From Bog-159 sp963738375 (lineage in GTDB: Bacteria > Acidobacteriota > Terriglobia > Bryobacterales > Bryobacteraceae), in NCBI GenBank assembly GCA_963738375.1, contig CAVTWL010000010.1, positions 62,001 through 126,000 on the forward strand: 64,000 nucleotides of DNA, read 5' to 3'. The notes under the pieces are model-generated. The model had not been told where the DNA came from. It did not search any database and saw only the letters and a program-made list of their open reading frames with translations. Position 1 is the first letter of the stretch, and each line of letters begins with the position of its first letter. The translations under genes were made by a program, and so were the position numbers. Positions 1-10,245 of the stretch are shown piece by piece.

Positions 1-1
1 A

Positions 2-1105
2 ACCCTGGTGACGCGCCCCCTCCCCGATGCGACCGTGCTCACGCTGCAGAACGGCGCTTCGTGGAACTCCGCCACCGATGAAACCCTGCAACTGGTCCGC
101 GAAATCGACTTGGCAGGCAATATCGTGCATGAAACCAATACGGGCGTCGTGGCGCACCAGCTCGCCGCCATGGGCGCCGTGGACGGCTTGCCCTGCTGGA
201 ACGTGCCCAATCCCGCGCCGGTTGGGACTGCCTGCATGAACGAATTCGACCACGAGGCCATCCGCTACACCATCGGCAATAATTCCTATACCGCGGTTTT
301 GGCCCACGTCGAAAGGGTCTTTCCGGCAGGCACACAGGGCAGCAGCCCCACCGGTCCGCCGCTCGACATCCTCACCGAAATGGCGATCGTCCTCGATTCC
401 AACTGGCAGGTGGCCTGGTATTTCGATCCCCTGCAGCAGCTCGACATCAACCGTGCCGCCGTCCTGGGTGAAACCTGCGCCAACCCCGGTTGCGCGGTGA
501 AAATGCTGTTATCCTCCGTCGCCAACGACTGGACCCACGGCAATACCATTCAGTACCAACCCACCACGGGCAACCTCCTGGTTTCCCTGCGCGACCAGGA
601 TTGGGTGGTCAATGTGAACTACGACAACGGCGCCGGCGCCGGCAACGTGCTTTGGCGCATGGGCCCGGACGGTGACTTTACCATCGTCGCCCCCAAAGGC
701 GATACCTGGCCGTGGTTCTCGCATCAGCATGACGCTGGCTTTGCCAACAACGGAAGCGGCCCCTTCGTGGTATTCGACAACGGAAACACCCGTGTTTCGC
801 CGCCCCCGTTAGGCACGGGGTCGGGCGCCAGCCGCGGTATGTCCCTTACTGTAAACCAGACCACCATGCAAGTGACGCCGGTAGTCAGCGCCGCCTTGGG
901 CACGTACTCTTCCGCCTTGGGTAGCGCGCAACTGCTTTCCGACGGCCTCTATATGTTCCAGCCGGGCATACCGGGCGCTATATCGATCGAAATCGACCCC
1001 ACGGCCGGCTCTCTCACCGGCCCGCAAGTCCTGAAAATCCAGAGCCCAACCGCCTCGTATCGCTCCTGGCAGATGCCCAATCTGTATTCGCCTCCGTCCT
1101 GGTAG
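2..1105 (+). CDS. Arylsulfotransferase (ASST)-like protein, 5' end outside window
   Basis: The reading frame is open from the first bases, so the gene begins upstream of the window. The protein resembles the arylsulfotransferase (ASST) beta-propeller family, which moves sulfate between phenolic compounds in the periplasm. Visible family-like blocks are WTHGNTIQY at about residue 180, a Trp-rich stretch DTWPWFSHQHDAGF with a candidate catalytic His, then FDNGNTR. The last residues reach NLYSPPSW before the stop. The gene stands apart from the next operon, which has its own promoter 65 bases downstream. Substrate is unknown. The family call rests on motif resemblance only. Confidence 0.75.
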   Translation, partial: TLVTRPLPDATVLTLQNGASWNSATDETLQLVREIDLAGNIVHETNTGVVAHQLAAMGAVDGLPCWNVPNPAPVGTACMNEFDHEAIRYTIGNNSYTAVLAHVERVFPAGTQGSSPTGPPLDILTEMAIVLDSNWQVAWYFDPLQQLDINRAAVLGETCANPGCAVKMLLSSVANDWTHGNTIQYQPTTGNLLVSLRDQDWVVNVNYDNGAGAGNVLWRMGPDGDFTIVAPKGDTWPWFSHQHDAGFANNGSGPFVVFDNGNTRVSPPPLGTGSGASRGMSLTVNQTTMQVTPVVSAALGTYSSALGSAQLLSDGLYMFQPGIPGAISIEIDPTAGSLTGPQVLKIQSPTASYRSWQMPNLYSPPSW

Positions 1106-1169
1106 AACGAGACCTTCGCCAGTTGCATACCGCCTCGCCGCTGCCGGCGACGCTCCGCGCAAATTCATA

Positions 1170-1198
1170 TTTACAGGTCCGTTAATCCGTCATATAAT
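1170..1198 (+). promoter_or_regulatory. Sigma-70 type promoter of the VOR/BCAT operon
   Basis: TTTACA at 1170-1175 and a perfect TATAAT at 1193-1198 are separated by 17 bases. The predicted start of transcription is near 1205, leaving a leader of about 25 bases that carries a strong GGAGG ribosome binding site (1215-1219) before the GTG start at 1231. This is the best two-part promoter in the window. Confidence 0.75.
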
Positions 1199-1230
1199 TT
1201 AGGTAGACCCACTTGGAGGTGGGGTTTACC

Positions 1231-2569
1231 GTGAACGCCTCCGCCGAGTTCCGCCATAAAGTCGTCAGCCCCGAACGCGCCATGGATTTCGTGCGCTCCG
1301 GCAACCGCATCTGGATTCACGAAGGCAACGCCACGCCACAGCCGCTGATCGAGGCCCTTCTGGCCCGCGCGCCGGAACTCGAAAACGTCGAAGTCGTCCA
1401 CATGCTGACGCTCGGCAGCGCCGGCTACACCCTGCCGGAATACGCCGGCATTTTCCGCCACAACGGGTTGTTCCTCGGCCATAACGTCCGCCCCGCCGTC
1501 GCCGCCGGCCGCGCCGATTACACTCCCATCTATCTCAGCGAAATCGAAAAGCTGTTCCAGTCCGGCGAAATGCCTCTCGACGTGGCCTTTATCCAGGTCT
1601 GCCCGCCCGACGAACACGGCTACGTGAGCCTGGGCACCAGCATCGACTGCACGCTGACCGCCGCCCACTGCGCCCGCTACGTCATCGCCGAAGTCAACGA
1701 CCAGATGCCCCGCACGCTGGGCGATACCTTCCTGCACGTCAGCCAGATCGCGGCCTTTGTCGAAACCTCGCGCCCGCTGATCGAAATGCCCGCCGTCGCC
1801 TCCACGCCCGCGCAAAACGGCATCGCCCGCAACGTCGCGCCACTGATCCCCGATGGCGCCACCCTGCAACTGGGCATCGGCGGCATTCCCAATGCCGTGC
1901 TGGAACTGCTCTACGACCGCCGCGACCTGGGCATCCACAGCGAGATGTGTCCCGATGGCATCGTCCCGCTGATCGAAGCCGGCGTCATCAACGGCGACGC
2001 AAAACCCTCCATCGCGGCAAAGCCGTCGCGGGCTTCGTCCTGGGAACCAAGCGCATCTTCGATTTCATCCACAACAATCCCGCTTTTCGAATTCCACCCC
2101 ACGCAGTACGTGAACGATCCCTTCGTGATCGCGCAGAACGACCGCATGATCGCCATCAACTCCGCGATCCAGGTGGATCTGACCGGCCAGGTATGTGCCG
2201 ATTCCATTGGCGCGACGCCTTACAGCGGCTTCGGCGGCCAACTGGATTTCATCCGCGGCGCGGCGCGATCGAAGGGCGGCAAGCCCATCATCGCCCTGCC
2301 TTCCACCGCGCGCGGCGGGCACGATCTCGCGCATCGTGCCGGTGCTCGATCCGGGGGCGGGCGTGGTCACGGGGCGCGCCGAAGTGCATTACGTGGTCAC
2401 CGAATACGGCGTCGCTTATCTGTGGGGCAAGACCCTCCGCCAGCGCGCCGAAGCCCTGATCGCCATGGCCGATCCCCGTTTCCGCGATGAACTGTCCGAC
2501 TACGCCGAGCGCGCCCATCACCTGCAGCGCAGTCCATCGAAAAGCAGTTCCCTTATGGAGGTCGCATGA
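1231..2569 (+). CDS. Acetyl-CoA hydrolase / 4-hydroxybutyrate-type CoA-transferase (frameshifted)
   Basis: The protein belongs to the acetyl-CoA hydrolase/CoA-transferase family. The chosen GTG at 1231 has GGAGG just upstream and gives MNASAEFRHKVVSPERAMDF. Family landmarks are IQVCPPDEHGYVSLG, GIGGIPNAVL, ATPYSGFGGQLDFIRGA and HYVVTEYGVAYLWGK near the end. The text is split by three single-base changes: a base is missing in the A-run near 2000, one T is extra near 2090 (GCTTTTCGAA), and one G is extra near 2318 (GGCGGGCACG). Correcting them gives one continuous protein of about 445 residues with all motifs. It heads the operon and could release or exchange CoA from the branched acyl-CoA made by the next enzymes. 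The acyl substrate is inferred from context. Confidence 0.85.
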
Positions 2570-2799
2570 CCAACGCCAAACCCGATCGCGGCAAGGTCGA
2601 GTTGAATTCCGAAGAGTGCAAAGGATGCGGGCTCTGCGTGGAAGCCTGCCCGCCCAAGGTCCTGCTGCTTGCGGACCGCTTGAATCGCTACGGCTACCAT
2701 CCGCGGCTTATACCGGAGTCGGCTGCACCGGCTGCGGCATCTGCTTCTTCGTTTGTCCCGAACCGGGCGCCATCACCGTGCTGCGCGCGCGCCGCCTGA
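2566..2799 (+). CDS. vorD: 2-oxoacid:ferredoxin oxidoreductase delta subunit (2x[4Fe-4S] ferredoxin)
   Basis: This small ferredoxin-like subunit carries electrons from the oxidoreductase core to free ferredoxin. Two cluster motifs are visible: CKGCGLCVEACP near residue 17, and CTGCGICFFVCPEPGA in another frame at about 2720-2765. A base change near 2705 separates them, and a second in the GCGCGCGC run near 2785 would restore the stop at 2797-2799. That stop overlaps the GAGGAGG binding site of the alpha subunit. The ATG overlaps the end of the CoA-transferase gene, suggesting translational coupling. Without the second change the reading would run to 2828. Confidence 0.85.
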   Translation: MTNAKPDRGKVELNSEECKGCGLCVEACPPKVLLLADRLNRYGYHPRLIPESAAPAAASASSFVPNRAPSPCCARAA

Positions 2800-2812
2800 G
2801 GAGGATTCCGCC

Positions 2813-3871
2813 ATGCAAAAGCAAATGACCAAAGGCAATGAAGCGATCGTGAAAAGCGCCATTCTGGCCGGCTGCCGCGCCTTCTACGGCTACCCCATCA
2901 CGCCCGCCAGCGAAATCGCCGAAGCGGCCGCGCTCTACATGCCGCAGGCCGGCGGCGTCTTCCTGCAGGCCGAAAGCGAAGTCGCCGCCGTCAACATGCT
3001 GTACGGCGCGGCGGCCACCGGGGTGCGCGCCATGTCCGCCTCCAGCGGTCCCGGCATCAGCCTGATGCAGGAAGGCATCAGCTACATCGCCGGCGCGGAA
3101 CTGCCCTGCGTGGTCGCCGACATCATGCGCGGCGGTCCCGGCCTGGGCAACATCGCGCCGGAGCAGGGCGATTATCACCAGGTGGTGAAAGGCGGCGGCC
3201 ACGGCTGCTACCGCACCATCGTGCTGGCGCCCAATTCCGTGCAGGAGATGGCGGACCTGACCGCGCGAAGCTTTCGACCTGGCCGACCGCTACCGCAATC
3301 CCGTCTTCGTGCTGGCCGACGGCTACATCGGGCAGATGATGGAGCCGGTGGAATTTCCCGATCCGCTGGCGCCCCCCGCACCCCCGAATGGGCGGTGGCC
3401 GGCAACTCCGCAAACCCGCGCCAACCTGATCAGTTCCATTCGTCCTGGAACCCGACAAACTCGAGGCCCACGTTCTCGCAGCTGGAAGCCAAGTACAAGC
3501 GCGCCGAGCGCGAAGCGGTGCAGTTCGAGGATTGGCGCACGGAAGACGCCGAAATCGTCCTGGTGGGCTACGGCATCGTTTCCCGCATCCTGAAAGCAGG
3601 TGGTGGAAATGGCCCGCGCGCGCGGCATCGCCGTAGGTCTGCTGCGCCCGATCACTTTGTATCCGTTCCCCGGCGAGCGCCTCCGCCAGCTCAGCCGAAC
3701 GGCCCGCCAATTCATGGTGGTGGAACTGAGCACCGGGCAGATGATCGAAGACGTACGGCTCTCGCTCGAAGGCCGCCGCCCGGTGGAGTTCTACGGCCGG
3801 CGTGGGAGGCAACGTGCCCAGCGCCGAAGAGGTACTGCAAGCCCTGGAAACCCATCTGGAGGTGGAAGCTT

Positions 3872-3879
<8 letters not shown>
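2813..3879 (+). CDS. vorB: 2-oxoacid:ferredoxin oxidoreductase alpha subunit (frameshifted)
   Basis: Alpha subunit of a ketoisovalerate-type 2-oxoacid:ferredoxin oxidoreductase. ATG 2813 has GAGGAGG 7 bases upstream and gives MQKQMTKGNEAIVKSAILAG. Conserved blocks are FYGYPITPASEI, AMSASSGPGISLMQEG and GGPGLGNIAPEQGDY, then VLADGYIGQMMEP, RTEDAEIVLVGYGI, GLLRPITLYPFP and VVELSTGQMIEDVRL. The blocks lie in three frames, with single-base changes near 3268, 3380, 3597 and 3803. The corrected protein ends ...ETHLEVEAYV with TAG at 3877-3879, which overlaps the beta start (ATGTCTAG). No nonsense codon interrupts the corrected reading. Confidence 0.88.
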
Positions 3880-4713
<834 letters not shown>

Positions 4714-4727
4714 CCGGGGAGAGCGGC

Positions 4728-5320
4728 GTGACCGTTCCGCCTGTGTCGCACGAACGCGCCGCGGCAACCGATGCCCGCGTGAAGATCGCCGGGTTCGGCG
4801 GGCAGGGCGTGCTGCTGCTCGGCGAAGTCCTGGCCGAAGCCGCCCTGATCGCGGGTCTGGAAGTCTCCTGGCTGCCGTCTTACGGTCCCGAAATGCGGTC
4901 GGGCACTTCCAACTGTCACGTCCGCCTTTCCACCCGGCCCATCGATTCCCCGCTGGTTTCGGTTCCCAATGTTCTGCTCGCGCTCAACGAGCCGTCGCTG
5001 CGCAAATTCATCGGCACGGTGCAGCCGCGGCGGCTGGGTCTTCTACAACGGCAACTTCCGTGCCCGACGGCTGCGAGCGCGCCGACATCCACACCATCGC
5101 GCTGCCCTTCACCGCTATCGGCGACGAATTGGGCGCTGCCAAAGCCGCCAACATCGTGATGCTGGGCGCGCTGCTGGAAGCCACCAACCAACTGTCCGAA
5201 GAACATGTCACCGCGGCCCTGCGCAAACTTGTGAAGAGCGAACGCTGGATGAAGATCGACCTGGCCGCCATGGCCCGCGGCCGCGAGGCCGCGCGAAAGG
5301 AGATTCGCCATGACAACTGA
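4728..5320 (+). CDS. vorC: 2-oxoacid:ferredoxin oxidoreductase gamma subunit (frameshifted)
   Basis: Gamma subunit of the oxidoreductase. The start is GTG 4728 with GGGGAG upstream. The N-terminal signature KIAGFGGQGVLLLGEVLAEA and SYGPEMRSGTSNCHV are typical of the POR/KOR/VOR gamma domain. Two single-base changes near 5030 and 5072 separate the parts; the corrected centre reads GGWVFYNGNF, then IHTIALPFTAIGDELGAAKAAN. The end ARKEIRHDN stops at 5318-5320, eleven bases past the aminotransferase ATG, so the two genes are translationally coupled. Confidence 0.85.
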
Positions 5321-6318
5321 AAACGATCCCAACCTCGTCGTTTATTTCGATAACCAATACGTGCCGCTGCGCGATGCCCGCGTCAGCATCCTGACGCACG
5401 CGCTGCACTACGGCACCGGCGTCTTCGACGGCATTCGCGGCTACTGGGACGACCGCCAGAAGCAGTTGTTCTTCCTCCGTCCCCTGGAGCACTTCCGCCG
5501 CTGGAAAGCCAACTGCAGGCATCCTCCGCATCGGCGTCGCGCCGGATGCCTCGGAGCTGTGCGGCATCGCCGTCGCAACTGGCTCCGCCGCAACCATTTC
5601 AACTCGCACGTGTACGTCCGGCCGCTCGCCTATAAATCGGCCGAGCGCATCGGCGTCAATCCCGACGACCGCGACGCTTTCTCGGTCATCGCGGTGCCCT
5701 TCGGCGATTATCTGGATAGCCGCCACGGCCTGCACGCCGGCGTGGTTTCCTGGCGTCGAGTCGAAGACAACGCCATTCCGGGCCGCGCCAAGATCTGCGG
5801 ATCTTACGTGAACAGCGCGCTGGCAGGCGACGAAGCGCGCCGCAACGGTTTCGACGAAGCCATCTTCCTCACCGAAGCCGGGCACGTCGCCGAAGGCGCG
5901 ACCTGCAACATTTTCATTGTGCGCGACGGCAAGCTGATCACGCCTCCCGGAACGGAAAACATTCTCGAAGGCATCACGCGCAACTGCGTCATGGAAATCG
6001 CCCGCGCCGAACTGCACCTGGACGTGGTCGAGCGTCCCGTGGATCGCAGCGAGCTCTATCTCGCGGACGAGATGTTTTTCACCGGCACCGCCGTTGAACT
6101 CGCCCCCGTCACGCGCGTGGACCATCGCACGGTCGGCTCGGGCGCCATCGGCCCGGTCGCCGCTGAGTTGCGGTTTCTTTATCTGGAAGCGACGCGCGGC
6201 CATTTGCCCAACTATCGTCACTGGTTGCTGCCGGCTTATGATTTGGGTCCGGCGGAGGCGGAGCAGGCGGAGCCGGTGCTGGCTGGACGCGGGCGAAGGC
6301 GATATGTGGGGCGTGTAG
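5310..6318 (+). CDS. ilvE: Branched-chain amino acid aminotransferase (frameshifted)
   Basis: Class IV PLP aminotransferase that interconverts Val, Leu or Ile and their 2-oxo acids. AAGGAG at 5297 serves ATG 5310. Visible family parts are ILTHALHYGTGVFDGIRGYW, HVYVRPLAYKSAERIGV, the PLP-lysine region KICGSYVNSALA, GFDEAIFLTEAGHVAEGATC and ADEMFFTGTAVELAPV. Two compensating changes at about 5515 and 5575 scramble roughly twenty residues, and one near 6290 would end the protein ...DAGEGDMWGV at 6318, just before the facing gene. Without it the frame runs on antisense to that gene. Co-location with the ketoacid:ferredoxin oxidoreductase points to branched-chain substrates. Confidence 0.87.
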
Positions 6319-6322
6319 GCCA

Positions 6323-7108
6323 TCAGGTATGCGCGGATAGAAACGACGGCCGAACGTCATACCCATGCTTCCGCACCTCAGCCCACTGCGTGGCCCTTTG
6401 CAAAGCATCGCTGTCGGCGAACGGCGAGACAACGACGGCAGTAATCAGCGACTCTGCCTCGATTCGGCGCCGCTTGAAGTCCTGCACGTAGGGGTGCCGC
6501 TTGTTTCCATTCAACGGGCGTCGATGAGGAATATTGTCGAAGTCAAAGTGACGGTTCAGACCGTCGAACGGGTCCGGGCACTCGACAACGGCCCGCACCT
6601 CGTGTTCTGAGATGTATTCTCGACGTTTCGTGTTGATGAACTGAAGCGTATTGAAATTTCCAATCTGATACAGCCGATCCTCACCATAACGCATAAGACC
6701 GATGTGGGTCCGGTCATGCATTCCGTCCAAGCACGCTTTCAGCCGCGCATATGTTGAACAGATGGCGACACCGCCCTCACCAAACTTCTTCCACATTTCG
6801 AAAGTCTCTCCGCCGAATAGGTGCCAACATACAACGAAATACCATTCCCGGGATTGCGAGAGCCATCCAATGTGATGATCTAAGGTGATCTCGTCCTGTG
6901 GAACACCCCGACGCAGGCCGCAAACTCGTCGAAGGCAGTCCTCGGGCGGGATGCCCTCCTGATCATCCTGGATGAAACGGTCAGCGCGCGTAAAGTGAAG
7001 CTCCTCGTTGGCCATCAGATCTTCGAAGAAAGCGAACGGCAGAAACCGCCAAATTTCAACGTTCGGGGAGTCATGCTCCAGATTGTCGAAATACGAGGTT
7101 AGGGGCAT
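6323..7108 (-). CDS. DUF2971-like protein
   Basis: A 261-residue protein similar to DUF2971 proteins, often found in accessory or defence neighbourhoods. It opens with a block around VEIWRFLPFAFFEDL, followed by ELHFTRADRFIQDDQEG, then a Trp/Cys-rich centre WYFVVCWHLFGGETFEMWKKFG and the basic stretch INTKRREYISEHEVRAVV. Its base composition is visibly less GC-rich than the flanking operon, which suggests recent transfer. No signal peptide or membrane segment is seen. It faces the aminotransferase operon with a gap of four bases. The molecular function of the family is unknown. Confidence 0.7.
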   Translation of the reverse strand: MPLTSYFDNLEHDSPNVEIWRFLPFAFFEDLMANEELHFTRADRFIQDDQEGIPPEDCLRRVCGLRRGVPQDEITLDHHIGWLSQSREWYFVVCWHLFGGETFEMWKKFGEGGVAICSTYARLKACLDGMHDRTHIGLMRYGEDRLYQIGNFNTLQFINTKRREYISEHEVRAVVECPDPFDGLNRHFDFDNIPHRRPLNGNKRHPYVQDFKRRRIEAESLITAVVVSPFADSDALQRATQWAEVRKHGYDVRPSFLSAHT

Positions 7109-7118
7109 CTCAGTTCAC

Positions 7119-7907
7119 TCAGTCCCCCGCCAGCCAACCCTCCCACGCCTTCTCCGCCTTCAGCCCCTCCTCCGCCTTCGGGCCGAAGAAATAAAACCCA
7201 CCGACAAAGTACGTCTGCCCGCCGAAGCCGCAGGTGCTGAGCATGGCCGCGCCCGGCGCGGGTTCTTCCAGCCGAATCACCACCTCGTGCAGATCCGGCT
7301 CCGGCCCGACCTTCTCCACTGTGCCTGCGATCGGCGCGGCGCCGGCCGGCGACTGGATCTTAACCCCGACCCCCAGCGCGGGCCAGCCGAGCCTGCCCGT
7401 CACCGCCCGCCATCCTTCGACCACGGTGCCCGCCACGGGCGCCATCACCTGAAAGTGCGCGCCGGGCTGGCCCTTGTATTGCGACAGATACATGCGCAAC
7501 ACGACAAAGAATGCGGGCCAGCCTTTCTCGACCTCACCCAACTGGTTGTCCCAATCGTCGGTATCCGCAAACAGGCTGTGGACCACGCGCACGGTACACG
7601 TGCCGCCGTCGCGCGCTTCCACCGTCCACTCCGTGGCCATCGCCGGCGCGCCCGGTCCCAGCCCTTCGCCGGTCGCGCTGAAACTCCGCGGCGCGTCCCA
7701 GGCCGTCACTTGGGACTCGGAATCCATGCCGGGCCCGAAGTTCAAAATCATTTTGCCGCCGGCCCGCGGCTCTACCTGCGCGGGCACGAACCACTTCGAA
7801 ATGCCCGGCCCGGTCGCGATCGTCTCCCAAACTTCCTCGGGAGTGCCGGGCACTACGGTTTCCACCGTGATCGACCGGCGTCCGTTTGCTTCCTTCTTTA
7901 CGCTCAT
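7119..7907 (-). CDS. SRPBCC (AHSA1-type) ligand-binding protein
   Basis: A 262-residue protein. The first 150 residues form an AHSA1-type SRPBCC domain: TVETVVPGTPEEVWETIATG, WFVPAQVEPRAGG, ATEWTVEARDGGTCTVRVVHS and DNQLGEVEKGWPAFFVVLRMYL. The remaining 110 residues resemble a second, diverged small-molecule fold. The ATG at 7907 overlaps the TGA of the upstream ArsR-type regulator (ATGA), so the two are co-translated. ArsR-SRPBCC pairs are common; they usually respond to a hydrophobic ligand, but the ligand here is unknown. An upstream start would overlap the regulator and is less likely. Confidence 0.85.
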   Translation of the reverse strand: MSVKKEANGRRSITVETVVPGTPEEVWETIATGPGISKWFVPAQVEPRAGGKMILNFGPGMDSESQVTAWDAPRSFSATGEGLGPGAPAMATEWTVEARDGGTCTVRVVHSLFADTDDWDNQLGEVEKGWPAFFVVLRMYLSQYKGQPGAHFQVMAPVAGTVVEGWRAVTGRLGWPALGVGVKIQSPAGAAPIAGTVEKVGPEPDLHEVVIRLEEPAPGAAMLSTCGFGGQTYFVGGFYFFGPKAEEGLKAEKAWEGWLAGD

Positions 7908-8506
7908 GCTTGCTCCTTCGAATTCGTATTGGCCATCATCGGATAGGACATCGCGACCAAGCGGTGCGGCCGACCGCCCGGCGCTTTTTCGTGGTGATAC
8001 TTCGCGGCCAGATGCGTAATCGCGTGGGTCAGCTCCCGGCTGAATGCCGCGCGCTCGGCCGCCGACCGGAAACGAATCACGGTGTCGACCGAAAATGTCG
8101 GCAGCCGTTTCTCGGTCTCGGCCGATCGCGTCAGCAGCGCCTTCACTTCCCGCACGATGCGCGCGGCCAGCGCGATTAAGTAGCTGGCCGACAACCGGTC
8201 GGGGTTGCGGTCGGGGTCGGCTGCGACTGGGCCCATCGCGCCGGGGGAGACCAGGTATGTGGTGGCGCTCGCTACCATTTTGCGTTCGGTGAGCCCGCCC
8301 CACTGGCGCTTCTCGGCGACGCGCACCAGGTCGTACGATTCGAGCGCGCGCAGGTGGTAGTTGATCTTCTGCCGCGGAATGCCAAGCCGCCCGGCCAGCG
8401 TCGCGGCCGAAGCCGGTTCCGCCAGTTCGAATAGGAGACGGCTGCGCACCGGATCGAGCGCCACCACCGCCGCCGCGGGATTGTCAATGACTTCCACTGC
8501 CAGCAT
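7904..8506 (-). CDS. ArsR-family transcriptional regulator
   Basis: Winged-helix regulator of about 200 residues. ATG 8506 (MLAVEVIDNPAAAVVALDPV) is preferred to a TTG at 8545 because a promoter-operator palindrome covers 8526-8545. The HTH region reads VRSRLLFELAEPASAATLAG, then LGIPRQKINYHLRALESYDL. The rest (LTERKMVASATTYLVSPGAM onward) is the longer effector part seen in ArsR proteins paired with SRPBCC proteins. It ends in a 4-base overlap with the SRPBCC gene. Autoregulation through the palindrome is an inference. Confidence 0.8.
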   Translation of the reverse strand: MLAVEVIDNPAAAVVALDPVRSRLLFELAEPASAATLAGRLGIPRQKINYHLRALESYDLVRVAEKRQWGGLTERKMVASATTYLVSPGAMGPVAADPDRNPDRLSASYLIALAARIVREVKALLTRSAETEKRLPTFSVDTVIRFRSAAERAAFSRELTHAITHLAAKYHHEKAPGGRPHRLVAMSYPMMANTNSKEQA

Positions 8507-8525
8507 CGATATGGCTATTGAACCA

Positions 8526-8545
8526 TTGACAACTTTTATTGTCAA
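8526..8545. promoter_or_regulatory. Operator palindrome overlapping the ArsR promoter
   Basis: TTGACAA (8526-8532) and TTGTCAA (8539-8545) form a perfect 7-base inverted repeat with a 6-base spacer. On the minus strand the first arm supplies TTGACA as a -35 element, with TTCAAT 17 bases downstream as a -10 element in front of ATG 8506. Another TTGTCAA half site lies at 8481-8487 inside the gene start. This geometry suits repression by the ArsR dimer. Confidence 0.6.
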
Positions 8546-9066
8546 GGGACGGATAAAATTTCCACCACGCGAAAATCGTCGTCCGCGGCGGTTTGGGTAA
8601 AAATGACCTTGGCCTTTACTCGCGCCTCCGAGGAGAAATGCTCAAGGCTTTCCTTGGGCGTGCGAGCCATATAGGCCTGCAGGTCGTCCCAGCCCTTCAT
8701 CTTCGTGGGAGGGATCAGCCCGATGCTGACCATGCGCCTGGGACGCATGTTGGCGGGGTACTTCGGCAAGTGCGCCAGGTCCACAGCCAGGTTCCGGCAG
8801 GTGGATACGTTCTTGGTGGTGGTGCGAATGCAAAAATCCATGGAGGCGCATTGCTGGTGCGTCTTCCCGAGGCAGAATTCTTCGAGCGGCTCGGGAATCC
8901 AGACCAGTTGAACGGCGCCGGGCGTGAATTTTCCTCCCGGAAGCTGTACGTAGAGGGTCTGCTCGAGTTCCACGCTGCTTTCCCCAGGGCGCGCAGGCTG
9001 GGCCGCGGACGGCGCGCAGATCATGGCAGCGGCGGCCAGGGTCCGCAAGCAAGTAAGAGCATGCAT
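8542..9066 (-). CDS. Secreted hypothetical protein
   Basis: A 174-residue protein with a signal peptide (MHALTCLRTLAAAAMICAPSAAQ). The mature part has five cysteines, including CLGKTHQQCASMDFC, suggesting disulfides in the periplasm. I recognise no family. The start lacks a Shine-Dalgarno site but has GATAAT ending six bases before the ATG (9073-9078 on the opposite strand), one of the leaderless-type starts in this window. The gene ends where the ArsR operator begins. Function unknown. Confidence 0.6.
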   Translation of the reverse strand: MHALTCLRTLAAAAMICAPSAAQPARPGESSVELEQTLYVQLPGGKFTPGAVQLVWIPEPLEEFCLGKTHQQCASMDFCIRTTTKNVSTCRNLAVDLAHLPKYPANMRPRRMVSIGLIPPTKMKGWDDLQAYMARTPKESLEHFSSEARVKAKVIFTQTAADDDFRVVEILSVP

Positions 9067-9072
9067 GAATCG

Positions 9073-9078
9073 ATTATC
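9073..9078 (-). promoter_or_regulatory. -10 element, leaderless-type start
   Basis: GATAAT on the minus strand ends six bases before ATG 9066. Transcription would start at or next to the start codon. No ribosome binding site is present. Confidence 0.45.
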
Positions 9079-9089
9079 GCCGAGCGCGC

Positions 9090-10073
9090 TTACTTCGGCT
9101 GCGCGCCGCCGCGTTCCAATTCGCCCATGCGCTGCTGGATGGCGGCCGCATCGGCGGCCTTCGGAGCGAGATGCAAATAATTGGCGAAGTGCTCGATTGC
9201 GCCACGGGCGTCGCCCTTATCGGCCAGCACCTTGCCCAGCAGCGCCTCGGCGGCCGGATAGTCGTGGTCCTTGTCCATTTCGATCGCCCTGCGAACGGAT
9301 CTCTCAGCCACGACCGCTTGCTTCAACTCGTAGTGGGCCGCGGCGTCATAGTAATAGATTCCAGGAAACTCCACCGGGTCCAGTTGCATGGCGCGCTCGC
9401 CCAGAGCCGCCGCTTCCTCCATCCTTTTTCCACCCACAGCCAGGCGCATTAACTGCAAGTAGGGCCGGATGTATTTCGGATCGGCCTTCACCGCGTGCTC
9501 GCACGCATCGCCAGCTTCTTTCGCCTGCCCTTGCTGCTCCAGCACCTCGCCGAGCTGGCTCCAGGCTTGGGCGTAATCCGGATACACCGCGACCGCCCGT
9601 TCGAACTGCTTCTGCGCGCCGGGCAGTTTGCCATCGCTCATGGCGGCCAGCCCCTTGTCGTAGGCTTTGGCGGCCTCCTTGGGGACATGCAGAGCACTCA
9701 CGGACACGGTGGACCCTTCGGGATCGCCGATCTGCTTCAGCACGATCACCGCGCCGTCATGTAGCGTCACGTTGGCCTTCCGGTAGCCTTTCAGCCAGAT
9801 GGTGACGGAACACTTGTCGTCCCAGCGGCGCGTGATAGCGTCGGCGCCGGGGTCGATCACCATCGGAACCATATAGACGACGGACCCGTTGGCGAACGCG
9901 TTCAAAACGTGGCATGGCGGAAATTCCCCGCCCGACGGAGGGGTGGTGAATAGCGGCGCCGAAGGAAGGTTGGCGCCGTTCTCAACAGATAGCGTGGCGC
10001 GATATTGCTGGTTCTGCGCGAAACAAGCCCCGGCCGTCGCCAGCACGCAACCAATCTGGAATGCCCGGTTCAT
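9090..10073 (-). CDS. Secreted TPR-repeat protein
   Basis: A 327-residue exported protein with a Sec signal ending near CFAQ. The first half (about 20-135) is a beta-rich domain with TLHDGAVIVLKQIGDPEGST. The second half carries four or five TPR units, beginning AYDKGLAAMSDGKLPGAQKQ, then YPDYAQAWSQLGEVLEQQG, KYIRPYLQLMRLAVGGKR and the last near ARGAIEHFANYLHLAP. TPRs mediate protein contacts in the periplasm or envelope; the partner is unknown. TATTAT on the minus strand ends eight bases before the ATG, again with no clear binding site. Confidence 0.75.
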   Translation of the reverse strand: MNRAFQIGCVLATAGACFAQNQQYRATLSVENGANLPSAPLFTTPPSGGEFPPCHVLNAFANGSVVYMVPMVIDPGADAITRRWDDKCSVTIWLKGYRKANVTLHDGAVIVLKQIGDPEGSTVSVSALHVPKEAAKAYDKGLAAMSDGKLPGAQKQFERAVAVYPDYAQAWSQLGEVLEQQGQAKEAGDACEHAVKADPKYIRPYLQLMRLAVGGKRMEEAAALGERAMQLDPVEFPGIYYYDAAAHYELKQAVVAERSVRRAIEMDKDHDYPAAEALLGKVLADKGDARGAIEHFANYLHLAPKAADAAAIQQRMGELERGGAQPK

Positions 10074-10245
10074 GGCATCTCATAATAACTCACGGTCGCC
10101 GCTTTTGAAGACCACGCCATGCCGGCCAACGCTGGCCTCGTCTTGACACACTTCTGCTTCGTTGGCTATATAGAAGCATGCGGGCCGCCAACCAGCGGTT
10201 GTGCGGAATCACAGCAATGAACTGAAAACCACTCTGGAGAATGAA